This document shows positions 12,743-19,177 of a stretch of DNA of 31,180 nucleotides, piece after piece (within the stretch, counting starts at the first letter, position 1; the number at the start of each line of letters is the position of its first letter). The notes under the pieces are model-generated. The model did no database searches. It was not told where the DNA came from and was given only the letters and a program-made list of their open reading frames with translations. A program made the translations under genes and the position numbers. The DNA comes from a virus: positions 1 through 31,180 of the IMG/VR virus record IMGVR_UViG_3300042992_000679; one strand, written 5' to 3'.

Positions 12743-13684
12743 ATGGTAAACACTGAAATTTTAGAAATCACAGCTAACGACCCTGTATTCCAATTGACCT
12801 GGAGTATCAACAATATCTGCACCAACCACTGCCGTTACTGCCCTTCAACACTGCATTCTGGAAAAAATCATCACTATGAATGGGCACACGCAGAACGTTT
12901 TGCCCTGGCCCTGATGGATCGACATGAACATATACAGTTGGCCATAGCAGGTGGTGAACCCACTGTGAGTCCCTGGCTTAAAGATCTCATTAATCTATTT
13001 CTCAGCAGGGGGCATCAGGTAGGAGTGACTTCAAACGGTGTTCGTGCTGCTCATTACTGGAGTGATTGCCGCCCGGACTATATCTGTCTCAGCTATCATG
13101 CCGAATACGCAGACGATGAGTGGGTTGTTCGTGCTGTGGCTACTAATCAGCTGATACCGCACACCACTGCCAGAATAATGATGGATCCCGATCGATGGGA
13201 TCAATGTGTCAGAGTGTTTAAAATGTTGCAGGCAACTCCCATGGGTGTAGAAGCTGTACGCATATTGGATTGGGGCGGTGGCAGTCAAACAGTACTGTAC
13301 ACTGAGGAACAGCTAGCATGGTTGGACCAGTGCCGGAACAAAAAGCCCCGTCCTTTTGCCACTGACAAGTTGGAATATTCTGCCACTGTACACTATCTAG
13401 CGGGCCACACTGAATATGCATCGGGTCCCTGGGCAAATCAGCTGATCAGCCAGAATAAACACTATTTCACCGGCTGGCAATGTGACATTGGCCTAAACAG
13501 CCTATTTGTGCAGTACGACGGCAGCTATCGTAGGGGCAACTGCTCGCAGGGCGGATATATAGGATGGCTGAAAGATCCCCTGCTGAAATGGCCCACAGAA
13601 TCCGTGATCTGTGAACTGAACCACTGCCACTGCACCACGGACATATTAACTCCCAAACGCTTGATCCCCATCCGGCAGATCTGA
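12743..13684 (+). CDS. Radical SAM protein with C-terminal cysteine cluster
   Basis: A 313-residue radical SAM enzyme. Cys26, Cys30 and Cys33 form the CxxxCxxC motif that binds the 4Fe-4S cluster, and Gly70-Gly-Glu-Pro-Thr is the SAM-binding GGEP motif. The C-terminus has Cys247, Cys267, Cys290, Cys295 and Cys297, a spacing like SPASM or twitch auxiliary-cluster domains. Such enzymes typically modify peptides, proteins or sugars by radical chemistry. No precursor peptide is obvious beside it. It is followed by a strong terminator at 13694-13735, so it appears to be a single-gene late unit. A second radical SAM gene lies at 30345. Substrate unknown. Confidence 0.85.
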   Translation: MVNTEILEITANDPVFQLTWSINNICTNHCRYCPSTLHSGKNHHYEWAHAERFALALMDRHEHIQLAIAGGEPTVSPWLKDLINLFLSRGHQVGVTSNGVRAAHYWSDCRPDYICLSYHAEYADDEWVVRAVATNQLIPHTTARIMMDPDRWDQCVRVFKMLQATPMGVEAVRILDWGGGSQTVLYTEEQLAWLDQCRNKKPRPFATDKLEYSATVHYLAGHTEYASGPWANQLISQNKHYFTGWQCDIGLNSLFVQYDGSYRRGNCSQGGYIGWLKDPLLKWPTESVICELNHCHCTTDILTPKRLIPIRQI

Positions 13685-13693
13685 ACATTCCTG

Positions 13694-13735
13694 TTTCTTG
13701 CGGCGAAGCCGCGAAGCGGTAACGCAGAAATTTTT
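13694..13735 (+). terminator. Rho-independent terminator after the radical SAM gene
   Basis: An 8-bp stem (TTTCTTGCG against CGCAGAAA, with one bulged T) is followed by five T residues. The apical part contains GCGGC-GAA-GCCGC-GAA-GCGG, in which either of two alternate hairpins can form. It lies 10 bp after the stop codon. Confidence 0.65.
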
Positions 13736-13777
13736 CTAACATAAACTACCCAGATAATAATTTAAACCACATTAAAA

Positions 13778-13783
13778 TAAATA
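13778..13783 (+). promoter_or_regulatory. Late-type TAAATA box
   Basis: AATAAATA ends 4 nt before the ATG at 13788. No ribosome site lies between. It restarts transcription just after the terminator at 13694-13735. Confidence 0.45.
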
Positions 13784-13787
13784 CTGG

Positions 13788-14333
13788 ATGCTGCCCTACT
13801 ATAAACAACTAGACTACGAACATTCAGCTATCCAACAGCAGGCAGCAATGCTGGCATTGAGTTTGGATCTGATTCATAACCCCATAACAATCCCATGGCG
13901 TGAAATCAGTTTGGACATGCTGTACAATGAAATTCCCACTATACGTCCACTGTTGAGTCTGTATAATTTCACTGTGAAAACTGCTAGTCTTACTGTGTTA
14001 AAAGAGTTGGACAGTACTGCTATATACTCTGAAATATTGGGCCCGGGTGCTAGATTGGAAATTCCAGTTATAGGCTGTGAGTATGGATACACTGCTTACT
14101 ATCCCACAGCTGAAATGCTCAAGTATGATCCCACTGTGACAGCCAACTACTGGAGATATAACAGTGAAAGTGCTGTAGAAATGGCACGAGTCACTATGAG
14201 AAAGCCCACAGTGATCAACACCAAAATTCCACGTGCTACAGTGGTCACAAGACGGCATGTAAGACGTATCAGTCTAATGCTGGATGTGGGTCCAATAGCA
14301 TACTCTATGTTGACTAACCCTGAAGCACAATGA
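13788..14333 (+). CDS. Unknown protein, possibly cupin-like
   Basis: A 181-residue protein with a helical first half and a beta-rich second half. The stretch Ala-Arg-Leu-Glu-Ile-Pro-Val-Ile-Gly-Cys-Glu-Tyr near residues 89-100, followed later by Lys-Pro-Thr-Val-Ile-Asn-Thr-Lys-Ile-Pro-Arg (around 144-154) and a strand ending in Ile-Ser-Leu, has the spacing of phage proteins I recall with a cupin or 2-oxoglutarate-oxygenase-like barrel. The metal-binding His-x-Asp/Glu pair is not convincingly present, so catalysis is doubtful. It overlaps the next gene by 4 bp (ATGA). The call is weak and rests on motif pattern alone. Confidence 0.65.
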   Translation: MLPYYKQLDYEHSAIQQQAAMLALSLDLIHNPITIPWREISLDMLYNEIPTIRPLLSLYNFTVKTASLTVLKELDSTAIYSEILGPGARLEIPVIGCEYGYTAYYPTAEMLKYDPTVTANYWRYNSESAVEMARVTMRKPTVINTKIPRATVVTRRHVRRISLMLDVGPIAYSMLTNPEAQ

Positions 14334-14554
14334 TCTCATTGGTGAGAGTCACTGCACAAACACTGAATCCAAATAGACTAGACGCTGTTATCAGTGGTCC
14401 AAAAGGTACACTACTGTTGAAAGATCTACTGTGGATAGTGGATGAACAGGCAGTATTGGACTGTTACTATTGGTCAGCATGGGCCAGTACACAGGGCATG
14501 TATCACTGCTGTTGGTCATGGCCCGGTAAAGTTACGCTGTTGCCACCACAGTAG
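14330..14554 (+). CDS. Small hypothetical protein, possible
   Basis: A 74-residue reading frame that begins with ATGA overlapping the previous stop, the usual coupling arrangement in this genome. It is aromatic-rich near the C-terminus (several Trp, Tyr and Cys). No family is recognised. It overlaps the leftward small membrane-protein gene by 39 bp at its 3' end, which is unusual and lowers confidence that both are real over their whole length. Confidence 0.5.
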   Translation: MISLVRVTAQTLNPNRLDAVISGPKGTLLLKDLLWIVDEQAVLDCYYWSAWASTQGMYHCCWSWPGKVTLLPPQ

Positions 14555-14710
14555 CCAAGGTAGAACATGTGCTAGACTCATGATAAACCACATGGCAGTC
14601 ATACTATAGTCAGTGCCGCAGATGGGACTGTGATTAAACAGGCTCCAAATGAAACCTATAAAGAACAAGGGTGCGGGCACAAGACTCAACGCAGTGTATA
14701 ATAGACGCAT
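14516..14710 (-). CDS. Small membrane protein, unknown
   Basis: A 64-residue protein with two likely membrane segments, residues about 3-24 and 38-55, ending in a short basic polar tail. TGTAAATA lies 4 nt before the ATG, matching the late-type boxes elsewhere. No ribosome site is present. It overlaps the convergent gene at 14330-14554 by 39 bp. No family recognised; two-helix phage proteins of this size can be holin-like, but nothing here proves that. Confidence 0.55.
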   Translation of the reverse strand: MRLLYTALSLVPAPLFFIGFIWSLFNHSPICGTDYSMTAMWFIMSLAHVLPWLLWWQQRNFTGP

Positions 14711-14714
14711 AGTG

Positions 14715-14720
14715 TATTTA
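14715..14720 (-). promoter_or_regulatory. Late-type TAAATA box
   Basis: GTAAATA on the minus strand, 4 nt before the ATG at 14710; it supports the small membrane-protein gene as a late gene with no leader. Confidence 0.4.
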
Positions 14721-14731
14721 CAGTACCAACA

Positions 14732-14917
14732 CTAGTCAATGTGCTCACAATGCTGACCCCAACGTAGTAAGAACTCTGTGAGTAGTGGACCTTCGGGAAC
14801 CCAAAAGCGAGTACGGTTTAGGTGCGGTTCCCACTGTAGGTTATGCTGACCAACCCATTCTAAACAGTAGCGGAAATTGGGATCTAGAGTGTATATAGCG
14901 TATTGTCTTGTGCTCAT
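14732..14917 (-). CDS. Small hypothetical protein
   Basis: A 61-residue protein rich in Trp, Tyr and Arg with no membrane segment. Upstream, TATAAGTA ends 6 nt before the ATG, one mismatch from TATAAATA. A weak sigma70 reading (TTGTCC, 18-bp spacer, TATAAG) is also possible. It precedes the small membrane-protein gene by 21 bp. Function unknown. Confidence 0.6.
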   Translation of the reverse strand: MSTRQYAIYTLDPNFRYCLEWVGQHNLQWEPHLNRTRFWVPEGPLLTEFLLRWGQHCEHID

Positions 14918-15198
14918 AGTGTGTACTTATACAGGCCGAAGTATACAGCGGACAAAAAATTGCGTAAAAAAATTTTCAAGAGTGCAAAACAGTAGTGGCC
15001 GAGAGTTTTACAACCCCGGTCTATATAGCCCGCAAAAAATTACTACGCAGTTAAAAGTATAGAGTGAGAACCGTGGTCCTGGTGATCTAGTCTAACAGGG
15101 GTGGGGATTTTGGAAAAAGTTTGACAAGCAAGCAAAGCTAGCGGGCAAGCGGCAGCAGGGGAGCGACCCCCCACCCCACCTCAGTGCCCCACCCCACC
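14918..15198 (-). other. Intergenic region with G-rich tandem repeat
   Basis: No gene is seen here. The right end, from about 15168 to 15210, is read on the minus strand as runs of GGTGGGGTGGGG: an 18-bp unit (GGTGGGGTGGGGCACTGA) occurs twice, the first copy overlapping the stop codon of the gene at 15199. At least four G-runs of 4 lie within 40 nt, a G-quadruplex pattern on the transcript strand. A GGGG...CCCC hairpin follows at 15162-15174. The middle is AT-rich with A- and T-tracts. This may be the end of the long leftward early transcription unit. Confidence 0.6.
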
Positions 15199-15504
15199 TC
15201 AGTGCCCCACCACCACCTGGTCCTCATCAGCCTCGAACTGATTAGTCTTGAGTTCTGATGTGCCGTAGCAGTCAAATCCTTCTGCTTCCAGCTGTTCGAT
15301 AGCATCGTTGAACAGTGACTCTACTAGCCTAACCTTCTGTGCGATCAGTTCGTCCTTGCGTCTACGTGTGCCCGAGCCTACCTTGTAGACCATTGCGTAG
15401 TGCTCTGCACAGTAGCTCTTGCCGGGCAGTGTTGCGTGTCCACAGGCAGTGTTGGTGTGACCCAGGTAGGTACATGCTGTGATCTGTGTGCTCTGCTGCT
15501 TCAT
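15199..15504 (-). CDS. Small zinc-binding protein with GcrA-like motif
   Basis: A 101-residue protein. Residues 11-40 hold Cys11, Cys21, Cys32 and His35 in the context Cys-Gly-His-Ala-Thr-Leu-Pro-Gly-Lys-Ser-Tyr-Cys-Ala-Glu-His, very like the C-terminal zinc motif of GcrA, the alphaproteobacterial cell-cycle regulator that acts with sigma70. The helix-turn-helix of GcrA is missing; a basic linker and an amphipathic helix follow, then an acidic tail. It could therefore mimic one GcrA surface; this is inference. It overlaps the membrane-protein gene upstream by ATGA and its stop is within an 18-bp duplicated G-rich unit. Confidence 0.7.
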   Translation of the reverse strand: MKQQSTQITACTYLGHTNTACGHATLPGKSYCAEHYAMVYKVGSGTRRRKDELIAQKVRLVESLFNDAIEQLEAEGFDCYGTSELKTNQFEADEDQVVVGH

Positions 15505-15701
15505 GGTGTGTCCTTGTTGTTGTTGTCTGCTCGCATCCGAGCTACTTCTTCAGTGATCTGATCCCACAGTTCCTGTCTGGTCAAGTGCTCCGATGCCCAG
15601 AACAATCCCACCACTGACCAGAACTGCCATGTGTCCAGTGTGGCACCCACAGCACTGAGCACTAGGCCCAATGCGGTGTACAGTGCTAGCCTAGTCAACA
15701 T
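15501..15701 (-). CDS. Small membrane protein
   Basis: A 66-residue protein with one or two hydrophobic segments (about residues 4-36) and a charged amphipathic C-terminal half. It begins 1 bp after the AAA+ ATPase gene and overlaps the next gene by 4 bp (ATGA), so it belongs to the three-gene unit headed by the promoter at 16612-16640. Function unknown. Confidence 0.65.
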   Translation of the reverse strand: MLTRLALYTALGLVLSAVGATLDTWQFWSVVGLFWASEHLTRQELWDQITEEVARMRADNNNKDTP

Positions 15702-15702
15702 G

Positions 15703-16581
15703 TTAGACTCGCTTCATACAGGTTGTCTTGGCCATTGCAGTCCAGCTCTTTGGAAAGCTCTTACGCAGGTCTGCCAACTTCAGTACCATACGCAGGCTCA
15801 GCTCACGAAGCTTGCTCTGGTTCTGCTCTACGAAGGTAACAATCTCGTCTTTCACACACTGCTCGAAATCGTAGCGGTCCAACATGCCCTTTTCATTTAC
15901 AACCTGCTTGATACGGAGTATCTTCTCACGATCAGTGTCCATCTGCAGATCGATGTAGTGGCAACGGCTTTCCAATGCATCCAAGTGATCACGCAGTCGC
16001 TTAGACTTTACGTGCTCGAACTTAATATTAGTGATGAAGATGGCTGCACCTTTGAACTCAAAGCGATCTGGAATGCCTTCTGAGCGTAGCAAGCGGCTGT
16101 CAGTGTTCCAAGCAATGAAACGGCGTTCTGAACTGTCCAAGGCACCCTTAAGGATGTTCAGGCTCAGGTCTTCCATAAGGATTGAGTCGCAGTCGTCAAA
16201 CACTACAACGTTACCTGCATCCGAGAACTCGTAGAGTTTAGCGTAGAGACCCAGTGCTGACATAGCACCTTTGACGATCTCAAACTTGGGCTTCTTCTCT
16301 GCTAAGGTATTGAAGAGGTCTGCTTTTTGCAGTACTGCCTCAACACCGTAGCTCTTGCCCACGCCCGGAGGACCCGATACGATCATAGCACGGACATCAC
16401 CTGACTTCACAGCCTTGGTCATCTCGTCCAGAATCTCAAAACGCTCGCCCAATCTGGCCAGGATCTCTTGATCTGTTTCACGTGCCACGCGGTTCTCGTT
16501 GGCTTTGATAGCCTGTGTGTCAAACTCCAGAACGGTGGTGCCCTTGCTGGGTTTCTGTGCTGCCTTCTTTGCTGTTGCCAT
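15703..16581 (-). CDS. AAA+ ATPase
   Basis: A 292-residue AAA+ protein. Walker A is Gly70-Pro-Pro-Gly-Val-Gly-Lys-Ser77; Walker B is Val-Val-Val-Phe-Asp-Asp at 125-130, with Asp instead of the usual Glu at the catalytic position; sensor 1 is Asn185 in Ile-Phe-Ile-Thr-Asn; an arginine-finger candidate lies near Ser-Lys-Arg-Leu-Arg at 193-197. The first 30 residues are Lys/Ala-rich and probably disordered. The ATPase could remodel a protein or nucleic-acid partner during takeover; partner unknown. A GCAAG/AGGAAG ribosome site precedes the ATG. Confidence 0.88.
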   Translation of the reverse strand: MATAKKAAQKPSKGTTVLEFDTQAIKANENRVARETDQEILARLGERFEILDEMTKAVKSGDVRAMIVSGPPGVGKSYGVEAVLQKADLFNTLAEKKPKFEIVKGAMSALGLYAKLYEFSDAGNVVVFDDCDSILMEDLSLNILKGALDSSERRFIAWNTDSRLLRSEGIPDRFEFKGAAIFITNIKFEHVKSKRLRDHLDALESRCHYIDLQMDTDREKILRIKQVVNEKGMLDRYDFEQCVKDEIVTFVEQNQSKLRELSLRMVLKLADLRKSFPKSWTAMAKTTCMKRV

Positions 16582-16611
16582 TTTGCTTCCTTAGTGTGTT
16601 GCGAAGTTAGT

Positions 16612-16640
16612 ATTATAACACCAATAGGGCCTAGTGTCAA
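16612..16640 (-). promoter_or_regulatory. Sigma70 promoter, with -35 in a hairpin loop
   Basis: TTGACA, 17-bp spacer and TATAAT upstream of the ATPase operon. ATAGGGC (before) and GCCCTAT (in the spacer) can pair, leaving TTGACACTAG as the loop, so the -35 hexamer sits in the loop of a 7-bp hairpin that could also end the upstream message. Confidence 0.85.
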
Positions 16641-16659
16641 GCCCTATCAGTCTTACTTA

Positions 16660-17022
16660 TCAGTCCATACGCGAGCCAGCGTAGACCTTCTCCAAGCCCA
16701 ATTTCTCTTTGAGCACCTCTGCGTATGCATAGGCACCTGCTTCCAGAACGTCGATGCTCTGTGCAGCCGCCTTGCCCGGATTCCACAATTGCAGTGAACC
16801 GGTGTAGTCTTTGCGGAAGCCTGCGGCCAACAGGGCCTTGCCCAGTTTGGAGTTGCTACGGACGCCCCACACGTTAACCCAAGCAAAGCCACAAGCACCA
16901 CGGTCGCCACCCATTTGGGCCAGCGTCTGCTTGCAGGCTGTACGAGCTTGGATTGCGGCTTCGTTACATGCGTCTTGGACTGCGTCTGCGTTGAAAGTCT
17001 CTTTAGCGGCTACTGCGAACAT
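16660..17022 (-). CDS. Conserved phage protein, unknown function
   Basis: A 120-residue protein with Ala-Cys-Gly-Phe-Ala-Trp-Val-Asn-Val near residue 43, Leu-Trp-Asn-Pro-Gly near 79 and a C-terminal Gly-Ser-Arg-Met-Asp. I recall this set of motifs in a widespread phage family of unknown role. It is soluble, with a helical N-terminus. AAGGAAA precedes the ATG. It is the only gene between its promoter (17052-17080) and the next. Confidence 0.8.
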   Translation of the reverse strand: MFAVAAKETFNADAVQDACNEAAIQARTACKQTLAQMGGDRGACGFAWVNVWGVRSNSKLGKALLAAGFRKDYTGSLQLWNPGKAAAQSIDVLEAGAYAYAEVLKEKLGLEKVYAGSRMD

Positions 17023-17051
17023 AGTGTTTCCTTTGCGTTGTTTAAGTATGT

Positions 17052-17080
17052 ATTATATGGTAAAACCACAAACCTGTCAA
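17052..17080 (-). promoter_or_regulatory. Sigma70 promoter overlapping upstream stop codon
   Basis: TTGACA, 17-bp spacer and TATAAT. The spacer ends in GGTTTTACC, the inverse of the GGTAAAACC seen in sister promoters. The TGA stop of the gene at 17077-17331 lies inside the TTGACA. Confidence 0.9.
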
Positions 17081-17331
17081 CCTCTTTTGGTGTTGTATTT
17101 TCGCAACACACTGTCAGCTTCTTCCATCTCCTGATTGACTCCGTCGTAGCATTGTTCGATGGCCGCCATCTTCATCAGCTCTACGATGGAGCAAGCTTCG
17201 TCACGCAGGGCCTGTGTAGGCAGTGCCTTGATGAACTTCTGAACACCTGCAAAGTCTCGGCAGGCCCAGATGATGTCTGCTAGGACTCGCTGTTGGGCAT
17301 TGAGCCCTTGGATTGTGAACTCAACTGACAT
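17077..17331 (-). CDS. Small hypothetical protein
   Basis: An 84-residue, mostly helical protein, with no membrane segment and no recognised motif. It starts one base inside the stop of the tiny gene upstream (TAATG), with GGGAG as ribosome site, as third gene of the unit from the promoter at 17556-17584. Its last codons are shared with the next promoter (Gly-stop read as GGT-TGA within the -35). The same 28-bp 3' end recurs at about 19173-19200. Confidence 0.75.
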   Translation of the reverse strand: MSVEFTIQGLNAQQRVLADIIWACRDFAGVQKFIKALPTQALRDEACSIVELMKMAAIEQCYDGVNQEMEEADSVLRKYNTKRG

Positions 17332-17414
17332 TAGAACTCTCCCATGATGATCATTGCCAAACCCATAACGATGACGGGCATCATAACAATAGCTAGGTTG
17401 ATGTAGGCCTGCAT
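17331..17414 (-). CDS. Tiny one-helix membrane peptide (27 aa)
   Basis: ATG at 17414 to TAA at 17331, 27 residues, almost wholly hydrophobic (Ile-Val-Met-Met-Pro-Val-Ile-Val-Met-Gly-Leu-Ala-Met-Ile). GCAGGAG lies upstream. It overlaps the next gene by one base and starts within 2 bp of the previous stop, a compact coupled series. Its Met-rich helix suggests membrane insertion; role unknown. Confidence 0.6.
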   Translation of the reverse strand: MQAYINLAIVMMPVIVMGLAMIIMGEF

Positions 17415-17415
17415 A

Positions 17416-17529
17416 TTAAACTCCTGCGATAAAAGAAAGGGCCAGCATGGTGTAGATTGCAATCAGTTGAGCGATACCAAAATGGAACATGGCCCAAATC
17501 ACTGTACACCAACCTATCAATTTTAACAT
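17416..17529 (-). CDS. Tiny membrane peptide (37 aa)
   Basis: ATG at 17529 to TAA at 17416, 37 residues with one long hydrophobic span (about 4-35) containing Trp, His and Gln. AAGGAG lies 7 nt before the ATG and the strong promoter at 17556-17584 heads it. It forms a coupled pair with the 27-residue peptide that follows. Confidence 0.62.
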   Translation of the reverse strand: MLKLIGWCTVIWAMFHFGIAQLIAIYTMLALSFIAGV

Positions 17530-17555
17530 AGTCAACTCCTTGTTGCGATGTATGT

Positions 17556-17584
17556 ATTATAACGCCTTTTGGAAACCCTGTCAA
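17556..17584 (-). promoter_or_regulatory. Sigma70 promoter, CCAAAAGG type
   Basis: Exact TTGACA and TATAAT with a 17-bp spacer that contains CCAAAAGGCG, shared with the promoter at 18454-18482. The leader reads ACATACATCGCAACAAGGAG, nearly identical to several sister leaders. Confidence 0.92.
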
Positions 17585-17592
17585 CTGGCGGG

Positions 17593-17982
17593 TTAATAGC
17601 CGTAGCCGTTGTCCTCGTCGTAGAACTCCGACTCTTCGTACTCTTCATCGGTCATCATGTACTCGTCACTGTCTTCAAACAGCATGTCGTCCTTGAGCAT
17701 CTGGTTCACAGCCTTGACGTCGACCTGCTTGGCGAGGTCCTTCCACAGTTGGGCTTCCAACTTGGCCAGTTTCTCATCAATGTGAGCTTGGATGGTCTTC
17801 ATCATAGCGTGATCTTGATTAGTGCCTACATTAGGGGCACACTCTTCGATCATGTCAAAGGTCTCTTGGAAGTTCAGAGCCTTCTCACCAGAGTTCTTGT
17901 TATAGGCTTTGCGGCTGGCACCTAGGAAGTTGATAGCGTGTTGCAGTTCCATAGGGCGGATAAGATCGTGCCAATTATACAT
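17593..17982 (-). CDS. Acidic hypothetical protein
   Basis: A 129-residue protein: a helical domain (1-100) and a C-terminal tail of about 30 residues dominated by Asp, Glu and Tyr. The tail resembles acidic DNA-mimic or partner-binding extensions common among phage early proteins, but that is only a composition argument. AAGGAG precedes the ATG. Single-gene unit. Confidence 0.8.
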   Translation of the reverse strand: MYNWHDLIRPMELQHAINFLGASRKAYNKNSGEKALNFQETFDMIEECAPNVGTNQDHAMMKTIQAHIDEKLAKLEAQLWKDLAKQVDVKAVNQMLKDDMLFEDSDEYMMTDEEYEESEFYDEDNGYGY

Positions 17983-18011
17983 GTGAGCTCCTTTTGTGTT
18001 AGTGTGTATGT

Positions 18012-18040
18012 ATTATAACTTCAATCGATCTGGACGTCAA
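18012..18040 (-). promoter_or_regulatory. Sigma70 promoter inside upstream gene end
   Basis: TTGACG, 17-bp spacer, TATAAT. The -35 encodes Val-Asp of the upstream gene at 18021-18218 and that gene's TGA lies in the spacer. Confidence 0.85.
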
Positions 18041-18218
18041 CCACTTTTCCGTCACGGAATACGAAGTAGAGGTTCATGTTGCTGTAATAGACCCAGACGC
18101 ATTCGTTGCCCGGAGTCATTGTATAGTGTGTGACCCGGGGCCAGTGCTTGGTCATGTACTCCTCAACTAGAATCACTTCTAGTGGGTTCAGCTTAGGGTG
18201 AATCGAGATGTCAGCCAT
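18021..18218 (-). CDS. Small hypothetical protein
   Basis: A 65-residue protein (Met-Ala-Asp-Ile-Ser-Ile-His). I chose the ATG at 18218 because it overlaps the upstream TGA (ATGGCTGA) with GAAG-type ribosome bases nearby; the longer frame runs through the upstream gene. Beta strands with many aromatic residues dominate the C-terminal half. Function unknown. Confidence 0.7.
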   Translation of the reverse strand: MADISIHPKLNPLEVILVEEYMTKHWPRVTHYTMTPGNECVWVYYSNMNLYFVFRDGKVVDVQID

Positions 18219-18423
18219 TCTTGAAATGCTCCATAAATTGATTGTTGATGATGTCCATCTCTTCTTTGAACACATAGAAGTCTGTAGTAGGATCGTAGTA
18301 CAGACCTTCCTTGACATCGTAGTACAGAACACGACCGGAGAAGTTGAACGGACCCTCTAGTCCCTTGCGGGCACTGTACTTGTCACGCATCATGTCTACG
18401 GTGTCCATTACGCGATATCCCAT
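18211..18423 (-). CDS. Small hypothetical protein
   Basis: A 70-residue protein from the ATG at 18423, chosen because AAGGAG lies 8 nt upstream and the promoter at 18454-18482 lies beyond; the longer frame passes through the promoter. The protein is Tyr-, Asp- and Met-rich. It overlaps the next gene by 8 bp. Confidence 0.75.
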   Translation of the reverse strand: MGYRVMDTVDMMRDKYSARKGLEGPFNFSGRVLYYDVKEGLYYDPTTDFYVFKEEMDIINNQFMEHFKNG

Positions 18424-18453
18424 GTTCTGCTCCTTGTTGCTGTCTATGTATGT

Positions 18454-18482
18454 ATTATAACGCCTTTTGGATAACCTGTCAA
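18454..18482 (-). promoter_or_regulatory. Sigma70 promoter, CCAAAAGG type
   Basis: Exact TTGACA and TATAAT, 17-bp spacer with CCAAAAGGCG and the leader ACATACATAGACAGC before AAGGAG. The spacer is almost the same as at 17562-17578. Confidence 0.92.
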
Positions 18483-18491
18483 CCAGTAGGG

Positions 18492-18716
18492 TTATAGCCA
18501 TTCCTTGTAGTCGCCCATCTCTTCGTTGTCGTTGAAGCCTGCGGTGTAGGCCACGATCTCATCGGGTGTCATGTCCTTGAGGATGACACGCCCTGAAGCT
18601 TTGGTGTCGCCCAGGTAGTAGTGGGGATTGTAGTCCCTGCGGTAGTAGCTGTCTGCCATACCGCGATCATAAGGACCACCGTGTCGTGTGTCCATCTCAA
18701 TGTGCTCTCTTACCAT
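18492..18716 (-). CDS. Small hypothetical protein
   Basis: A 74-residue polar protein rich in Tyr, Asp and Arg, with Thr-Pro-Asp-Glu-Ile-Val-Ala-Tyr-Thr-Ala-Gly-Phe near its C-terminus, a short pattern frequent in small phage proteins. The ATG overlaps the upstream stop by 7 bp and AAGGAG lies just upstream within the previous gene. Confidence 0.75.
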   Translation of the reverse strand: MVREHIEMDTRHGGPYDRGMADSYYRRDYNPHYYLGDTKASGRVILKDMTPDEIVAYTAGFNDNEEMGDYKEWL

Positions 18717-19027
18717 ACCAACTCCTTAGATGCAAAACGGATCTTACCTTCGTAGTCCAGCTGGCTCTGCTCAAACTCTGTAAGGTAGTCGTCCTTGACA
18801 ATGCGGAAGTCGATCACAGTCTCACGGAAGTGATCGTTGTCTGACTCGATCTGTGCTCGCAGGCACATGACCGCCATGGTAGCATCAGTAGAGCCACCTT
18901 TGAACTTCTTGACCACGTAGTCCGAACCGCCTTTGGCTTTCCAGTACTGTGGGCACTCGTTCTTACCGTCCCAATCATGGGCACCGTAGTTCTCGTAGAC
19001 CTGGGTTGTGATTAACAGTTTAGCCAT
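18710..19027 (-). CDS. Conserved small phage protein, unknown
   Basis: A 105-residue protein starting Met-Ala-Lys-Leu-Leu-Ile-Thr-Thr-Gln-Val-Tyr-Glu-Asn-Tyr-Gly, with Asp-Gly-Lys...Tyr-Trp-Lys-Ala-Lys-Gly-Gly. I recall this N-terminal pattern in phage proteins of unknown role. AAGGAG precedes the ATG. It is second in the unit from the promoter at 19149-19177. Confidence 0.8.
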   Translation of the reverse strand: MAKLLITTQVYENYGAHDWDGKNECPQYWKAKGGSDYVVKKFKGGSTDATMAVMCLRAQIESDNDHFRETVIDFRIVKDDYLTEFEQSQLDYEGKIRFASKELVW

Positions 19028-19037
19028 GTCCTGCTCC

Positions 19038-19121
19038 TTAGAGTTTAGTGATGATCCAGCACTTGATAGCGAAGATTGCCGCTACGATCAGTGTGGTTAC
19101 GATAATTTCAGTTCCTGTCAT
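19038..19121 (-). CDS. Tiny one-helix membrane peptide (27 aa)
   Basis: ATG at 19121 to TAA at 19038. Residues 5-25 form a hydrophobic helix (Ile-Ile-Val-Thr-Thr-Leu-Ile-Val-Ala-Ala-Ile-Phe) with a basic end, and AAGGAG lies 7 nt before the ATG. The frame also continues upstream in-frame through the promoter, so the short form is the likely product. Confidence 0.62.
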   Translation of the reverse strand: MTGTEIIVTTLIVAAIFAIKCWIITKL

Positions 19122-19148
19122 TGTGTGCTCCTTGCTGTCTATGTATGT

Positions 19149-19177
19149 ATTATAGCAAGGTTTTACCACTCTGTCAA
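19149..19177 (-). promoter_or_regulatory. Sigma70 promoter, GGTAAAACC type
   Basis: Exact TTGACA and TATAAT, 17-bp spacer with GGTAAAACC. The 28 bp starting at the -35 and extending upstream match the 3' end of the gene at 17077. Confidence 0.92.

Noticed and set aside
18021-18332. Longer start for the gene ending at 18021
   Set aside because: The extra 38 codons overlap the upstream gene in another frame; the ATG at 18218 overlaps the upstream stop as is normal here.
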